A stretch of DNA of 64,000 nucleotides from Fomitopsis serialis (GCF_022376445.1 NW_025954986.1:392025-456024), one strand, 5' to 3'; shown: positions 22,756-32,894, counted from the stretch's first letter. Numbers and translations: made by a program. The notes: generated by a model not told the origin, from the sequence alone.

Positions 22756-23388
22756 TCAAACCTCCACGCCGACCGTCACGACATGAGGGCCTCCAAATCC
22801 GAACGCGCGTGGTCCGCCCATGTCATACTGCGACCCCGAGCACCGAAACCGCAAGGGAAAGTAGCCACGGTCACGCCCACCGAAGGCGTGCTCTTGCAAG
22901 CCGAGGATCATCTTGGGGTATATGTAGTCGAACGATCCATGACCACTGAATCTGTCTCTTCTGCGGGCGAACATCGAACATGAGGCAGGCGAAAGCAGAT
23001 CGCCTACCACGTCCAAAATGTTGAGGTCCTTCGCGCTGACGCTGGTGGTGGTGTTGGTGGTGGTGGTGGTGGTGACCAACGTCGTGGTGGCGAGGGTGAC
23101 AATTGTCAGCGTGGTGGCGCCAATGACTCGGACGATCATGTCCGTGGGGGCGGCAATGCTCGCACCCGCCGTCCGGGGTGAAGTAGAGGAGCTACGGGTC
23201 CGAGGAGAGTTCTCGCGGGACAGACCGTGGTGGTGTAACTCCATGAAAGTCTCCAGAGAGAACGTAGCGTATACAGGGGTCGGTAGATCACCGATTGGTC
23301 TGGAAACTAGACTGGTACGAGAGCTTTCAGTCTCTCTGCCAGTGAACAGTCCAAAACTTCGAATGCCACGCACCGTTAGGCTTTGCAT
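22756..23388 (-). CDS. Small membrane protein with Gly/Phe/Arg-rich tail (copy 1)
   Basis: A single frame of 210 codons from ATG at 23386-23388 to a stop at 22756. A Ser/Arg-rich N-terminal part has HHHGLSRENSPRTRSSSTSP. A Val/Thr/Ile membrane segment follows (MIVRVIGATTLTIVTLATTT), then a Thr-rich run. The C-terminal part is rich in Phe, Arg and Gly (MFARRRDRFSGHGSFDYIYP and later GGPRAFGFGG). A clear paralogue lies at 26985-27508, with HYGLSRKSSPQPRS, a similar membrane segment and MFAQRGRGG. Conservation between the two diverged copies argues that this is a real protein. Family and function are unknown. It is convergent with the acyl-CoA ligase. Confidence 0.6.
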   Translation of the reverse strand: MQSLTVRGIRSFGLFTGRETESSRTSLVSRPIGDLPTPVYATFSLETFMELHHHGLSRENSPRTRSSSTSPRTAGASIAAPTDMIVRVIGATTLTIVTLATTTLVTTTTTTNTTTSVSAKDLNILDVVGDLLSPASCSMFARRRDRFSGHGSFDYIYPKMILGLQEHAFGGRDRGYFPLRFRCSGSQYDMGGPRAFGFGGPHVVTVGVEV

Positions 23389-24668
23389 CGCCTCTGGACA
23401 GCGAGAGCGACGGTGGTCTTAAGTAACATGGGCGGAGGACTTGTTATCACACTCGCGCGCAGAGCAAAGCAGGGTAACGGGCATTATATAACATCATGAC
23501 ACTGACAAGGTATGATGTAAACGTCAAGCTGGTCTGCAATGAGACGAGGAGACGCACCAATACCACAAACTACCACTGCACTGGCATAAAAGAGTACCGT
23601 ACGTACATACAACGTAGTACTGCGTACATTGCATGGGTTCCTATAGGACAAGTCGTCATAAAGGAGTGGAATCGGCATTCGGCTGGTCAATCTCGCTGAG
23701 TCCTGACTCATTGTTCAGGAATGCGATAATGAGAAGACGAAGAAGTGTCACGTAAAGACATGGCAAAAGTGAAAGTGGAAAGGCATATTGCCGGGGAAAG
23801 GAGGTAGAGACGTTGACATCGTTTCCCAGTCGGGGACATACTGATGCTGTCGAGCATGCTAGACCATTGAGCGCAGCGCGAGGGCGAACATGGCCTACGC
23901 AAGCTCGTCAAACTCGCGGCCGCGGTAAAGTCCGGTACGTGAACGAATCTCCCTCCACGGCCATGCCCGGGTTGATGAATCCAGCTGCCTCTCCCGCTGC
24001 ACCCCCGACCAGGAGCTACAACGGGTGAGACGCTCCACCAGGATACACCGAGCGCGGAGCCACGTCCTACTACACGATCAGTCCCACGTGTAGATGCGTA
24101 AGGTCATTGTGGGGTTTAACTTACGGGTAGCATGTCGTTGTGGCTCCGTCGACATGGTCGAATCCCGATGGTCAGTCGTTCGTATACGAAATGGCTTGAT
24201 GACGGCGCGAGAATGGACCCCAATCAATGCCTCCATCAGTGGGCAGTCTAGGCAAAGCGGTCGAAGCGGCGTGTAGGAGAACGCGAAAGAGGTCCGGAAT
24301 ACAACCGCGTAGGGCGCGAGCCACGGGCGAGGGCGCGACGTGCGTTCGGTTGAGTGGTGACAAGGGGGTAGGAAAGGATGAGGTAATTGGACATGCGCCA
24401 AAACGAAGCAACACGGGCCGCGAATTCGTCCAACGTGTGATGGCGGTTTGAAATGGTCCCATGAGCACAGATGTGCACTCGTACCGTGTTGGTATTCTTT
24501 CAGAATAATGCCGTAAGACATGCTGATGGTCTGCAAGGCAAAACCAGTGTGGGGCGCGCCGCGCTCTAGAGTAGCGATGCGCTCGACCCAGGTAACTCCA
24601 CCGCGGCGATACGTTGTCTGGTGCTGGCCTGATGGACTTTGGCGAGCAAGCAATGACGGGTGCGGGGC
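23389..24668. other. Long intergenic stretch without a supported gene
   Basis: It holds the promoter side of the small membrane protein. Overlapping open frames exist on both strands (for example 24078-24653 minus) but lack family motifs and look like chance frames. Confidence 0.4.
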
Positions 24669-25526
24669 TCAGCGGATGTTGGGGCTAGGCTCCTCAGTGG
24701 TGGGCACCTGATGAGACACTGGCAGAGGCGGTGAGGCTGGTGGGCTCGCCGTCATCAAAAGAATGTCATGAACATGCATTCCATATGCAGGAGGGGGATG
24801 CGGGCTATGAGACCGGTGATGGTCATCGGCTTGGACCGATGAACGGTCCAAGCCGATTCCGCCTCCGTCCTCTATGTCAATAACGGTGCCCGATCGCAGC
24901 GCTCGCGTCAGGTCAAGTGCAACTGCTGCACCGTTGGGACCGCGAAGCAGCTGCGCTCGGCCCAACCGCAGCGGTGCTTCATCTATCCACAAGCCCTCCC
25001 CATGTGCGAACAGGCTGTAAGGTTCAGCCACCATACGTCGCGCGAATTGTGCTTCAGCCGCGTCGGGAAGCCCAGAATCGCTCTCGTAGGGCGGTGGGGG
25101 TGTTGTGGATCGACGCTGTACATCGACGGGCGACTCGTCGGTCAGGAAGGCGGGTGGGCACCTTTGAGAGATCGCTATCTTGACAATGCGATCTCCAATC
25201 GGGTCGACAGTACTGTCGTCAACGCTTTCGTCACTAGTACGAGCGATGGCCTGGTCGACGACGTTGACATGTCTGTTACGCACCCGGCACTCCACTGACT
25301 GGGCTGAGGACACCATAGCTAGCAATGCCCCCAGTTCTTCATCGTCGCCTACAACTACCTGGCGGCCATCGTGACCAAGATACTGGAGGGCCGCGCCATT
25401 CGTTGGGGTGTCGTAGACTGACCATAACCATTTGTCAACGTCTATCCAAGAAATAGATGAAGTCAATGTCAATGTGCGAACAGGCTTGCTGCCGCAAAAG
25501 AAACGAAAAGTAAATAAAGTCTCCAT
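24669..25526 (-). CDS. PB1-like domain protein
   Basis: One frame of 285 codons, ATG at 25524-25526, stop at 24669-24671. Residues about 5-75 have the layout of a PB1 domain, a ubiquitin-like protein-interaction fold: a first strand (FTFRFFCGSKPVRTLTL), a Trp in the helix region, then LQYLGHDGRQVVVGDDEELGA, which corresponds to the acidic OPCA-type motif. A disordered middle with TPPPPYESD follows. A second ordered-looking part comes next (EGLWIDEAPLRLGRAQLLRG), then a Pro/Ser tail. A related domain occurs in the protein at 47432-47923. The PB1 call is from pattern only; function unknown. Confidence 0.55.
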   Translation of the reverse strand: METLFTFRFFCGSKPVRTLTLTSSISWIDVDKWLWSVYDTPTNGAALQYLGHDGRQVVVGDDEELGALLAMVSSAQSVECRVRNRHVNVVDQAIARTSDESVDDSTVDPIGDRIVKIAISQRCPPAFLTDESPVDVQRRSTTPPPPYESDSGLPDAAEAQFARRMVAEPYSLFAHGEGLWIDEAPLRLGRAQLLRGPNGAAVALDLTRALRSGTVIDIEDGGGIGLDRSSVQADDHHRSHSPHPPPAYGMHVHDILLMTASPPASPPLPVSHQVPTTEEPSPNIR

Positions 25527-26428
25527 GTCAGAGCCAGGATTATTAGGTGAGGAAAGCCTCAAGGGAAGGGGGAGGGAGTGAAAGAAAGTCTTAAGTACGT
25601 AGTGCTGACAGTGATTAGTCGGAGTCCTAATGTCTTATCTTCCACGGTCACTGGACCGTGGACGCAACTGCGCACGCGCAACTTATCGTAGCGGCGCGAG
25701 CGCCGATCCCCGACTCCTGCATGGAACACAGCTACTCAGCCTGTCACAGCAGCACCAGAGTATATTATGTATGTATTGTAATATTGTACCATCAGAGTGG
25801 TATGGAGACTCAATTGGAAGCCCTCACGCCCGCGGCGGCTTCGCCGCCCGGGTGTCTCGGGCTTCCATGACTCCTAGTATGTATCACAGTACTTGTTTGT
25901 TTGTTTGTTTATTCCCTTTAATGTCACTGAGGGCGAAGCCCTATGTAGACATTACATACACTACTCTCGGCGTGTCTCGTCTGGTCCGTGGTCGCTGCGC
26001 ATCACCGTCCGCCGAAGCATCAGGTAGGTATAGTAGAATGTAATGTAGGGTAGCAAGGTGTGAATGTGTCGAACGGAATGAATTCTGGGTGTGCGGGATC
26101 TCAGTTCGCTGTGCGTCGGCCTCTGTTCATCGTATCACAGTACTTACATAAGTCTGTAAGTGCAGGCTATCAAAAATGAGAGAAACTCTCCTGCATTTGG
26201 GAGGAGTCGTTTGATGGTCAGAGATCCAGGCGTCCAGACACAGCCAGATGCACGGAAGGATCCAACTGCCTCGAGCTGCCTCGTAGGACACTCGAGCATT
26301 GCTGCAATACCGTTTATGGGAGCTGCAAGTCACGTGTTTCCCACGGAGGGAGCGGCATCGCCGGCATCGTCTCAAGTTAGGGTGGACAAAGCCCTCCTCT
26401 CTCCCTCCGGTCGGAGTCGGGGATACTG
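25527..26428. other. Intergenic region with a microsatellite and a nested hairpin
   Basis: Contains the TTTG repeat at 25893-25911 and a 50-base nested inverted repeat at 25817-25866 (outer arms GGAAGCCC / GGGCTTCC, inner arms GCGGCG / CGCCGC). No gene was recognised. Confidence 0.45.
25893..25911. repeat. TTTG microsatellite
   Basis: About four and a half copies of TTGT/TTTG in a row. Confidence 0.8.
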
Positions 26429-26540
26429 AGGCAGCTCACCGGTAGCGTCGAATTCATCGACGCAATCTCGAGGAACCTTAGCGGCAAGGATTTAACGCTG
26501 TTTTTCTGTGACAAGGCGGGAAGAAGGCTAAAGGCAGCGA
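26429..26540 (+). pseudogene. Relic of acyl-CoA ligase 3' end
   Basis: Translated, the stretch reads QLTGSVEFIDAISRNLSGKD followed by a garbled FFCDKAGR. This matches the last exon of the acyl-CoA ligase at 22295-22385 (QLTGGVKFIDAIPRNPSGKL, then RFLRDKAR). DNA identity is high over about 90 bases. The catalytic Lys context NPSGK is changed to NLSGK and the reading continues into nonsense. No upstream ligase exons are recognisable, so this is a fragment left by a duplication. Confidence 0.75.
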
Positions 26541-26984
26541 AGCCTCGGCGTGGAAGCGGCTTCTGTCACGACGGTTACTCGTGCTGTTTATCTGAGTAAG
26601 TTACATCGATATGCATCTTGTTGTCGACTCGGATGTCTATGAAACGGAGATAATCTTCTCAGCCAGTGTACACTGAGTCCCTTCGGAGTGAGTATGGGTC
26701 ACAGCGTGGCCGTGGGATGTTCCAAGAAGACGACAGTCGATATTCACCGAGGATGGGTTACGGAGCCATGACATAAATCATGGAAGGTTCGTGTATGCTA
26801 CTCTCTGCTTTGTGTGGCTAACTACAAATACCGAAATATAGTAGATGACTCAAGGGCCTCTCTGGCTTTCCCTAGAGGAGCTCGAAAGGGGGAAAAAGTC
26901 GCTTTCACAGTATATACTCAGACCTCCACGCGCGTCACTTTTAGGGTGTTCAAACAATCCTGAAACCACTGGCAGGCAGTCCGC

Positions 26985-27508
26985 TCATGCCCATGGGGCC
27001 CATACCGCGACCTTGCCGAACCCGCCACGACTGCGCCCAGCGAATCCGAACGCATCCTGCTGCAAGTCGGGGAACATCACGGTCTCAGGACGCATGTGCT
27101 CAAATGGGCCCTGCCCTCCGAAACCGCCTCGCCCGCGCTGGGCGAACATACCGCCGCACCCGCGCCCGCCACGCATGTCAAACGCGAAAGCGGATCCGCT
27201 ACCACGTCCGACTCGGAGATGGTGAGCTCCTCCGCGCTGGTGATGATGGAGGTGACCGACGTTGTAGTGGCGAGGACGGTGAAGACAGTGAATATCGCCG
27301 TGATGGCGCTGATCATGTTCGTGGGGACGGCGGTCGCACCCGCCATTCGGAGTTGGCTACGAGACTGGGGAGTAGAGAAGCTACGGGGCTGAGGTGAGCT
27401 CTTGCGAGACAGACCGTAGTGCCGCATCTCCACGAATATCTCAGGAGGAGCACTGTGCGCGCGGATCATTTCATGACTCATCGGAGCTAGTGGAAGACTG
27501 TGACTCAT
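26985..27508 (-). CDS. Small membrane protein with Gly-rich tail (copy 2)
   Basis: Paralogue of the protein at 22756-23388. The N-terminal part has EIFVEMRHYGLSRKSSPQPR, then a membrane segment (ISAITAIFTVFTVLATTTS) and a short Thr/Ser run. The Gly/Arg-rich tail (GGRGCGGMFAQRGRGGFGGQ) is found in a frame offset by one base, the switch lying near 27170-27200, so either an intron is missed or this copy is frame-broken. It stands downstream of the ligase relic in the same orientation as copy 1 stands to the intact ligase. Function unknown. Confidence 0.5.
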
Positions 27509-27929
27509 CAGGAAAACCCTCTTTTGGCAATAACAGCGAATGTAGCATTATTACCGCGAAAGACGAGTAATTGTAGCCATTCGTATGTTCGCTGTAGTAG
27601 CAGTATATTCGCTATGGTCGAGAACTCAAATTTGAATAACACGATATTGCGAAGAATGCAGTCGTGTTCGGGGCAGGTTCCACACTATTATGTGGATCAT
27701 TCCATTTATTCTTTGTGTTCGCAGCACATTCGGCACACAGACGCATAGGTATGAGAAACCATGACATGCATTATAATGTACTGTCGGCAATCCAAGACAA
27801 TACAGCCGGCACAACTACTTATAGTATATACTTGTCCACTACTCGGAGCACAACGTACCTTGCGACATGCTTTCCCAACTTCAAGTTCAACTCGTACCCG
27901 TACTACCTGCCTTAGTACAGACCCACCAG
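27509..27929. other. Intergenic, upstream of membrane protein copy 2
   Basis: AT-richer DNA and no supported gene. It probably contains the promoter of the minus-strand gene. Confidence 0.4.
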
Positions 27930-29170
27930 AGCAGGTAAGCGTTTGCGGATCCATGGGTAAGCGAGAGCGTGGGCAGGAGGAAGCAGGACCAATGGGCAAA
28001 CGAGTAGGCATGCGCGCGGGCGGGTGGGAGCGTGGGCAAGAGAAAGCGCGGAGAGAAGGCATGGGGAAGAGAAAGTGTAGGCAAGTGAGCCGGTGAAGCA
28101 TGGGCGAGCGCGAGCTGGTGGGTGGGTAAGTATGTGGGCGAGCAGATCGGCGCGAGAGAGAGAGAGTGCAGGCGGGAAGTGAGCGGGCGAAAGAGGGCAC
28201 GGGCAAGATGGGGCGCAGGCAAGACACAGCGCGGGCGGTAGGGATTGCAGGCGAGAGGCAGTGCGAGCAAGCAGGCCAAGAGTGGGCAGGCAGCGAGTGG
28301 GCAGGCAGCGAGTGGGCAAGCGGGCGAGAAGCCGTCGGCGGGCACGCACATGAGAATGTCATGTCGGCAGATGAGCGAGTTGGCACGAGGATGAGTGTAC
28401 GGGTGGGCAAGAGCGGGCGGGAGAGTGAGGTAGTGAGAAATCGAGTTTGGGCAGACAAGAGCGGACCAGCGAGTGGGCAAAAGGGAGCGTGGATGAGAGG
28501 GTGCATGGGCGAGAGGGCCTCAGGGCGCGCTGGCAGGTGAGCAGGCAGGTGAGCGGGCGGGCAGACGAGCGGCGGGCGAGCAGACGAGCGGCGGGCGAGC
28601 AGACGAGCGGCGAGTGGGCAGACGAGCGGGCAGATGAGCGGCGAGCGGGCAGACCGCGCAGACAAGAGCCGGTAGACAAGAGCCGGTAGACAAGAGCCGG
28701 TAGACAGGTGAGTTGGGCAGGCTCGCAGGCGGGTGAGCTAGCGAGTGAGCTGGCAGGAGAGTGAGTGCACCGGTGAGTTAGACGGTGAAGACGACGGCGA
28801 ACGGGCAAGAGCAGGTGGGCGAGCAAGCTAGGGAGACCGCGAACCGGGCGGATGAGGACGGGCAAGCGAGCAGGCAGGCATTTGAGCCGGTGAGAGGATT
28901 AGAACAAGAAGAGACGAGCGAGCAAGAGCAGGAGGGGGGCGAACCAGCAGGAAGGCAGGGACGGGCAAGCTAGCGAGAGGTGAGAGTGGGAAGGCGAATA
29001 AGCCGGCAAAACGGTGAGTAGGCAAACGGGCGAGCGAGCGGGCGGATGAGCGTACGAGCGAGTGGGCGAGCGAGTAGGCATTTGGCAGACGGCAGACGGC
29101 AGACAGGCGGGCTAATAGCAAGACGGTGAGGGTGGGCGGAAGACGTGCACGCGTGCGCAAGTGAGCAGGC
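27930..29170. repeat. G/A-skewed low-complexity island with minisatellites
   Basis: About 1.2 kb of strand-asymmetric sequence made of variants of GCGGGCGAGCAGG-like words. Clear tandem arrays occur inside: a unit of about 19 bases (GCAGACGAGCGGCGGGCGA) repeated near 28560-28635, and a 14-base unit (AGACAAGAGCCGGT) three times near 28663-28708. Long open frames cross it on the minus strand (for example 27706-28665), giving Leu/Ala/Pro/Ser/Arg-only proteins. These follow from stop-poor composition and are not genes. Confidence 0.75.
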
Positions 29171-29437
29171 GTCACTCACCTACAAGTACTGTTCCTGCCA
29201 TGGTCCGCTTCCCCCGACTCCATGTCTTCCTCGCTCCCCCGTCGCATCTTCTGTTGGCTTTGATCGATGTTACATAGCACCACGCAGTGTTGAAACGTTG
29301 AAACTAAGTCGAGCGATTGAACGTTGACCGGAACGTTGACGTGGAGGCTGCGAGTCGTGAGAAGTGCTAAGCGCCTCGGCCACGACACGTCACGCGCGCT
29401 TGCCGGACTTCCTCTCGAGTCCCTCCTCCCTCAGGCC
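29171..29437. other. Unique DNA between the island and the hAT-like element
   Basis: No gene is supported. On the minus strand a short ATG frame ending at a GTGAGT donor occurs near 29178-29201 and could be a first exon of a gene now replaced by the island. The last eight bases (CTCAGGCC, 29430-29437) are the left target duplication of the hAT-like element. Confidence 0.35.
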
Positions 29438-30006
29438 TAGTGATGGACACGGGTAGCACCGCGGGTGCGCAGGGTGCATACCGCACCCGCGACCCGCGAA
29501 CCCGTACCCGTGTACGGTGCTACCCGCACCCGACCCGGGTCCACCGCCGGTGTTGACGGTGAACCGCGGGTTGGCTCACCGTGGGTACACCGTGGGCAGG
29601 TTCCGCCCACCTGCACCCCGTTCGTGCGGCGACAGCACCAGCTGTCATGTCTCTGTGCAGGACAGTCGTCCTGCACGCTCGCGGTCGCCTGCACCGTGGT
29701 GCCCCGTGCCCATCCGCTTACTCTCTCGCCCTCTCGCCTGCCCACTCGCGCACCCACCCGTCTGCGTGCTCACCTGCTTGTCTGCTAGCGGTGTGCCAGC
29801 CCGTCTGTCTGCTGTCCCGGCGCCCGCTCGTCCTCCTGCCCACTCGCTCGTGCGTGCGTTCGTCGTCCGCGTCTGCGTGCCGGGCATTTGCCCAGCACAC
29901 TCACGGTTGGTGTGCGTGTCGCGCTTCATGTCGCCACGCCGACGGTGCCTTGCGCCTGCCCATTCTCCCTCTTCTTCGCTCGCCCCGCGGTCCAGTCGTT
30001 GGGCAT

Positions 30007-30040
30007 GCTTGCGTGCTGGGCATTTGCCCAGCACGCAAGC
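30007..30040. repeat. Perfect 15-bp hairpin in the hAT-like element
   Basis: Arms GCTTGCGTGCTGGGC (30007-30021) and GCCCAGCACGCAAGC (30026-30040) pair fully around a 4-base loop. Related hairpins are at 29877-29898, 36676-36697, 37089-37112 and 62987-63012. A second type built on GCAGGGC/GCCCTGC is at 36513-36530, 37187-37212, 63620-63641 and 63804-63830. Confidence 0.85.
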
Positions 30041-30110
30041 ACTCGGCGTGTACGGTCGTCCGCCTGCTCGTCCGCCCGATGCCTGCTCGTCCGCCCGATG
30101 CCTGCCCTGC

Positions 30111-30312
30111 TGTGGCGTCCCTTAGTCCTCGTGCCCGGTATGCGCTGTATCCAGTCTCTATTCAGAGGAACTGTCTACACTTGCATACATGGGGCGATGA
30201 GGATGGTAAAGGACTGAGGTCTCGTAGGTGCACAGGCGCGCCATACGAGCCCTCAGGCAAACAATGACAAACATACAAGACGAGAAATACCGTAACGGGA
30301 ATATCCGTTACA
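30111..30312 (-). repeat. 3' LTR of element 1
   Basis: 202 bases, identical by eye to the copy at 36287-36488. It shares the internal words GAATAGAGA and TGGATACAGCG with the LTR of element 2, which shows family relationship although the rest of the LTR differs. Confidence 0.9.
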
Positions 30313-30322
30313 CCCTCCCCCA
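30313..30322 (-). promoter_or_regulatory. Polypurine tract of element 1
   Basis: On the minus strand it reads GTGGGGGAGGG immediately before the 3' LTR, the normal place of the plus-strand primer in LTR elements. Element 2 has the matching GTGGGGGAGAG at 46159-46168. Confidence 0.7.
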
Positions 30323-30476
30323 CTGGACACGACCACGGGTCCCAGCGATAACCAGAGAAACAGATAGAAAAAAGGAAAAAGAAAGGAAACACACGCAACA
30401 ACCCAACGGTGGTAGCGAGTGGCAAAACAAAGATGATGTTGAATTGATGGAGTTATGCAACCAGGAACGTAGACTA

Positions 30477-32894
30477 CTACTCGGACTTGGAGTAGTAGTC
30501 TGCGTCTTCCGAGTTACCCTCATCTTCGGCAGATAGTGCAGAAGAACTCTGGATATCCTCCATCTCAGACTGCTCGTAGTAGTCAGAGACTACTACCGAG
30601 TTTGTCTCTTCAGACCCTGAACTTCGTGAGTACCACAAGCTATGGTGCTCGGACTCGGAGAAGTACTCCGACTCAATCTGGTCAGGGTACTCCTCACGAG
30701 TGGTGGTATGAGGCTCCTCATCAGAGGAGTTATACCAGTCAGAGTCATCCCGAGGTTGACTGCGAGGTGGTACAACAAGCCATCCCAGCTTGTTGTAGGC
30801 CCAATATCGCACCATCTCCATAGGTAATGGTGCAATGAGCAGAGGATCAAACTCGAGAGGAACCACTTCCAATTCCCTCTGGAAGTGGTCCCATGCTCGA
30901 CGAGCAGCACGAGAATATGTCCCCGGTCGCGGGGACATCTCCTCGATGGCCTGTCCACAGCTGAGTGCAGATCTCTTGCAGTGAGCCCAAATGGCCCACT
31001 CACCATCACTCGCCGCGGATTCGGCCTCGTCGAAATCGTGGTCGAGCTGGTCCGCGAGGAGGCTGAAACACAACTTGCGCAACACCTCATCCGTGGGCCA
31101 TTGACTCACGTCGACGATTACTGGACAATCCGGTGTGCATGCTCGGTTCAAGACTGGTACTTCGCGGCACGAAGTACCGGCTTCCCGAGTGGCGTTGTGG
31201 CCACGATGGTCACTACTAGTACCCTCCACGTCGAGTCGATCACTCGACACTCGCGGTACTAGTACGGGTAGTACCTGTCTCGATGTTTGACATGAGGCCT
31301 CTTCGCGCAACATACTGGTGGCAGTGTGAGATAGGCGGCGGCCACTCAAGGCCCCGCTCCCTTCCCCTCTCAGGAGAGTACCCCCCCTCGTGGAGGAGGT
31401 AGCTCCTCCCTGTGCTCGCGCCAGCTCGGTCTCAGTACCATTAGTAGCAGTCGAACGTCGCCGTTCGCCTGAGTCCAATGATTCCAACCCTCGCGCTGGC
31501 TGTGCCTTCTTACGGGCGCGCGACGACGCCCTGGTCATCGCGTCATTCGATGCGGGCGCATCACCTGGTAAACTGGATGTGCCTGCCACACCATACGGCA
31601 TGAGTATTTGCACCCGCGAGGACGAGGGTTCGTCCTCGCCAAGTGTCTCCACTACTGGAGTTATTGACGTCGACTTGTCAGTCGACGTCAATCCAGTCGA
31701 CTGACCCGGGTCCGAGGAAGGAGACGGCACATTCGTCTTGGATGTGCTCGGCGGTGGGTCCCGGTCTTGTTCGTTGGATGTGCCAAGTACCTCGCGGTAC
31801 TTGGTGTAGTGTTCGTCGCCGTAAGCCGCGACCAGTCCACGTTGGTCTTCGAGGTGCTGCCAGTGGGCGCGACGTGCAGGTGGCATGTAGCGTCCCGACG
31901 GTCGCCATCCGGGCTCGGGTGCAGCCTGTCGCACATCTACCTTTGTAGATGTTTCGGTCGACTGCTCGCGATCCACGGGATCTGGCCTGCCCATTTTTTC
32001 GTTAAGGCTCGTTTCAGTGTCGCCCAGCGGTGGCACTGTAATGGGAGAAGGTGGGTGGGCGAGTACCTCGCAGTACTCGCCCTGGTCAGTCAGACGATCG
32101 TGTCCGCCTGCAGCATCCTCTGCATCGAAGGTAGTGCTCGATGGCGGTGCCGCACCAGACGTGGATAGGTGGGACGCGTCAGTAATGCGTGTATGCACTC
32201 CGGACGCGCCGCCGTGCGTGGCCACAGATACGACTAGTATGTCGTTCTGTGGTGTGAATGGACCACTGTCCATTGCGACGACCTTCAGGGTGGTCGCAAT
32301 CGGCGCGAGCAGTGGTACGGAAGCGGGTGACGGCGGTCGCGATGCGAGTACTGAAGTGTACTCGCTCTTCGGGTCACTGGCGAGCTCAGAAATGCTGGCG
32401 TCGAGCGTAAGGCTCGACGTCATTGGTGGTATCGGGATGGAAGATGGTGACGGCGAGGTGAGTACCGTGAGGTACTCGTTGTTGAGCTCACCGCCGAGCT
32501 CCTCCGCGTATGCATCGCACGGTATGCCCGACGTCCGCATAGGAGCTACCAGGACGTTGGGTGCGTCGATCGAGCTCGCCGGCTCGCCGGTCATACCGCC
32601 ATGCCTGACCATGCCGGGTACGACCTGTAGGTCGTCCCCTGGGCTGACTGTACCACTGTCGTATGCGGTGACTGTCACGACAACCGCCTCGGTTGTCGTG
32701 GTCGTCACGGGCGGTGATAATGGGATAGGAGATGGTGGTAGGGGCAGGGGGGGTACGTCTCTCGCAGACGTACCTGTCGTCGAGCTATCCCACTCGACTC
32801 GCACACCTTCTGTGCTTGCCCTGCACCCTTCCCCCTCTCCTCCTTCTGCCTGACCCTCCTCATCTACCTCTCGCGCTTCCTCGCCCTCACTCAT
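30477..32894 (-). CDS. Element 1 ORF2, 805-aa repetitive acidic protein
   Basis: A single frame, ATG at 32892-32894, stop at 30477-30479. That ATG overlaps the ORF1 stop in ATGA, so translation could be coupled by termination and restart. The protein opens with an acidic run (SEGEEAREVDEEGQAEGGEG). It then alternates Pro/Ser/Thr-rich linkers with short recurring motifs of the type DDLQVV. Its end is again acidic and Ser/Tyr-rich (EDEGNSEDADYYSKSE). A Trp-containing segment around residues 590-720 (WAIWAHCKRSALSCGQAI, MVRYWAYNKLGWLVVPP) is the only part that looks globular. No enzyme motif. The coding DNA carries perfect hairpins such as 31663-31692 (12-bp stem), 31616-31639 (10-bp) and 30471-30501 (12-bp). 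Confidence 0.7.
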   Translation of the reverse strand: MSEGEEAREVDEEGQAEGGEGEGCRASTEGVRVEWDSSTTGTSARDVPPLPLPPSPIPLSPPVTTTTTEAVVVTVTAYDSGTVSPGDDLQVVPGMVRHGGMTGEPASSIDAPNVLVAPMRTSGIPCDAYAEELGGELNNEYLTVLTSPSPSSIPIPPMTSSLTLDASISELASDPKSEYTSVLASRPPSPASVPLLAPIATTLKVVAMDSGPFTPQNDILVVSVATHGGASGVHTRITDASHLSTSGAAPPSSTTFDAEDAAGGHDRLTDQGEYCEVLAHPPSPITVPPLGDTETSLNEKMGRPDPVDREQSTETSTKVDVRQAAPEPGWRPSGRYMPPARRAHWQHLEDQRGLVAAYGDEHYTKYREVLGTSNEQDRDPPPSTSKTNVPSPSSDPGQSTGLTSTDKSTSITPVVETLGEDEPSSSRVQILMPYGVAGTSSLPGDAPASNDAMTRASSRARKKAQPARGLESLDSGERRRSTATNGTETELARAQGGATSSTRGGTLLRGEGSGALSGRRLSHTATSMLREEASCQTSRQVLPVLVPRVSSDRLDVEGTSSDHRGHNATREAGTSCREVPVLNRACTPDCPVIVDVSQWPTDEVLRKLCFSLLADQLDHDFDEAESAASDGEWAIWAHCKRSALSCGQAIEEMSPRPGTYSRAARRAWDHFQRELEVVPLEFDPLLIAPLPMEMVRYWAYNKLGWLVVPPRSQPRDDSDWYNSSDEEPHTTTREEYPDQIESEYFSESEHHSLWYSRSSGSEETNSVVVSDYYEQSEMEDIQSSSALSAEDEGNSEDADYYSKSE

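Noticed and set aside
24130..24180. Possible tRNA T-arm (GGTCGAATCCCGA)
   Set aside because: No matching acceptor, D-arm or anticodon stem could be paired around it.
27706..28865. Long minus-strand open frames of 168-319 codons
   Set aside because: They consist almost only of Leu, Ala, Pro, Ser, Arg and His, overlap in several frames and follow a low-complexity repeat. No protein signal remains after allowing for composition.
29517..30267. Plus-strand frames of about 200 codons with many Cys/Arg
   Set aside because: Stop-poor C/T-skewed DNA inside the hAT-like element; frames run across an LTR border and have no conserved reading.
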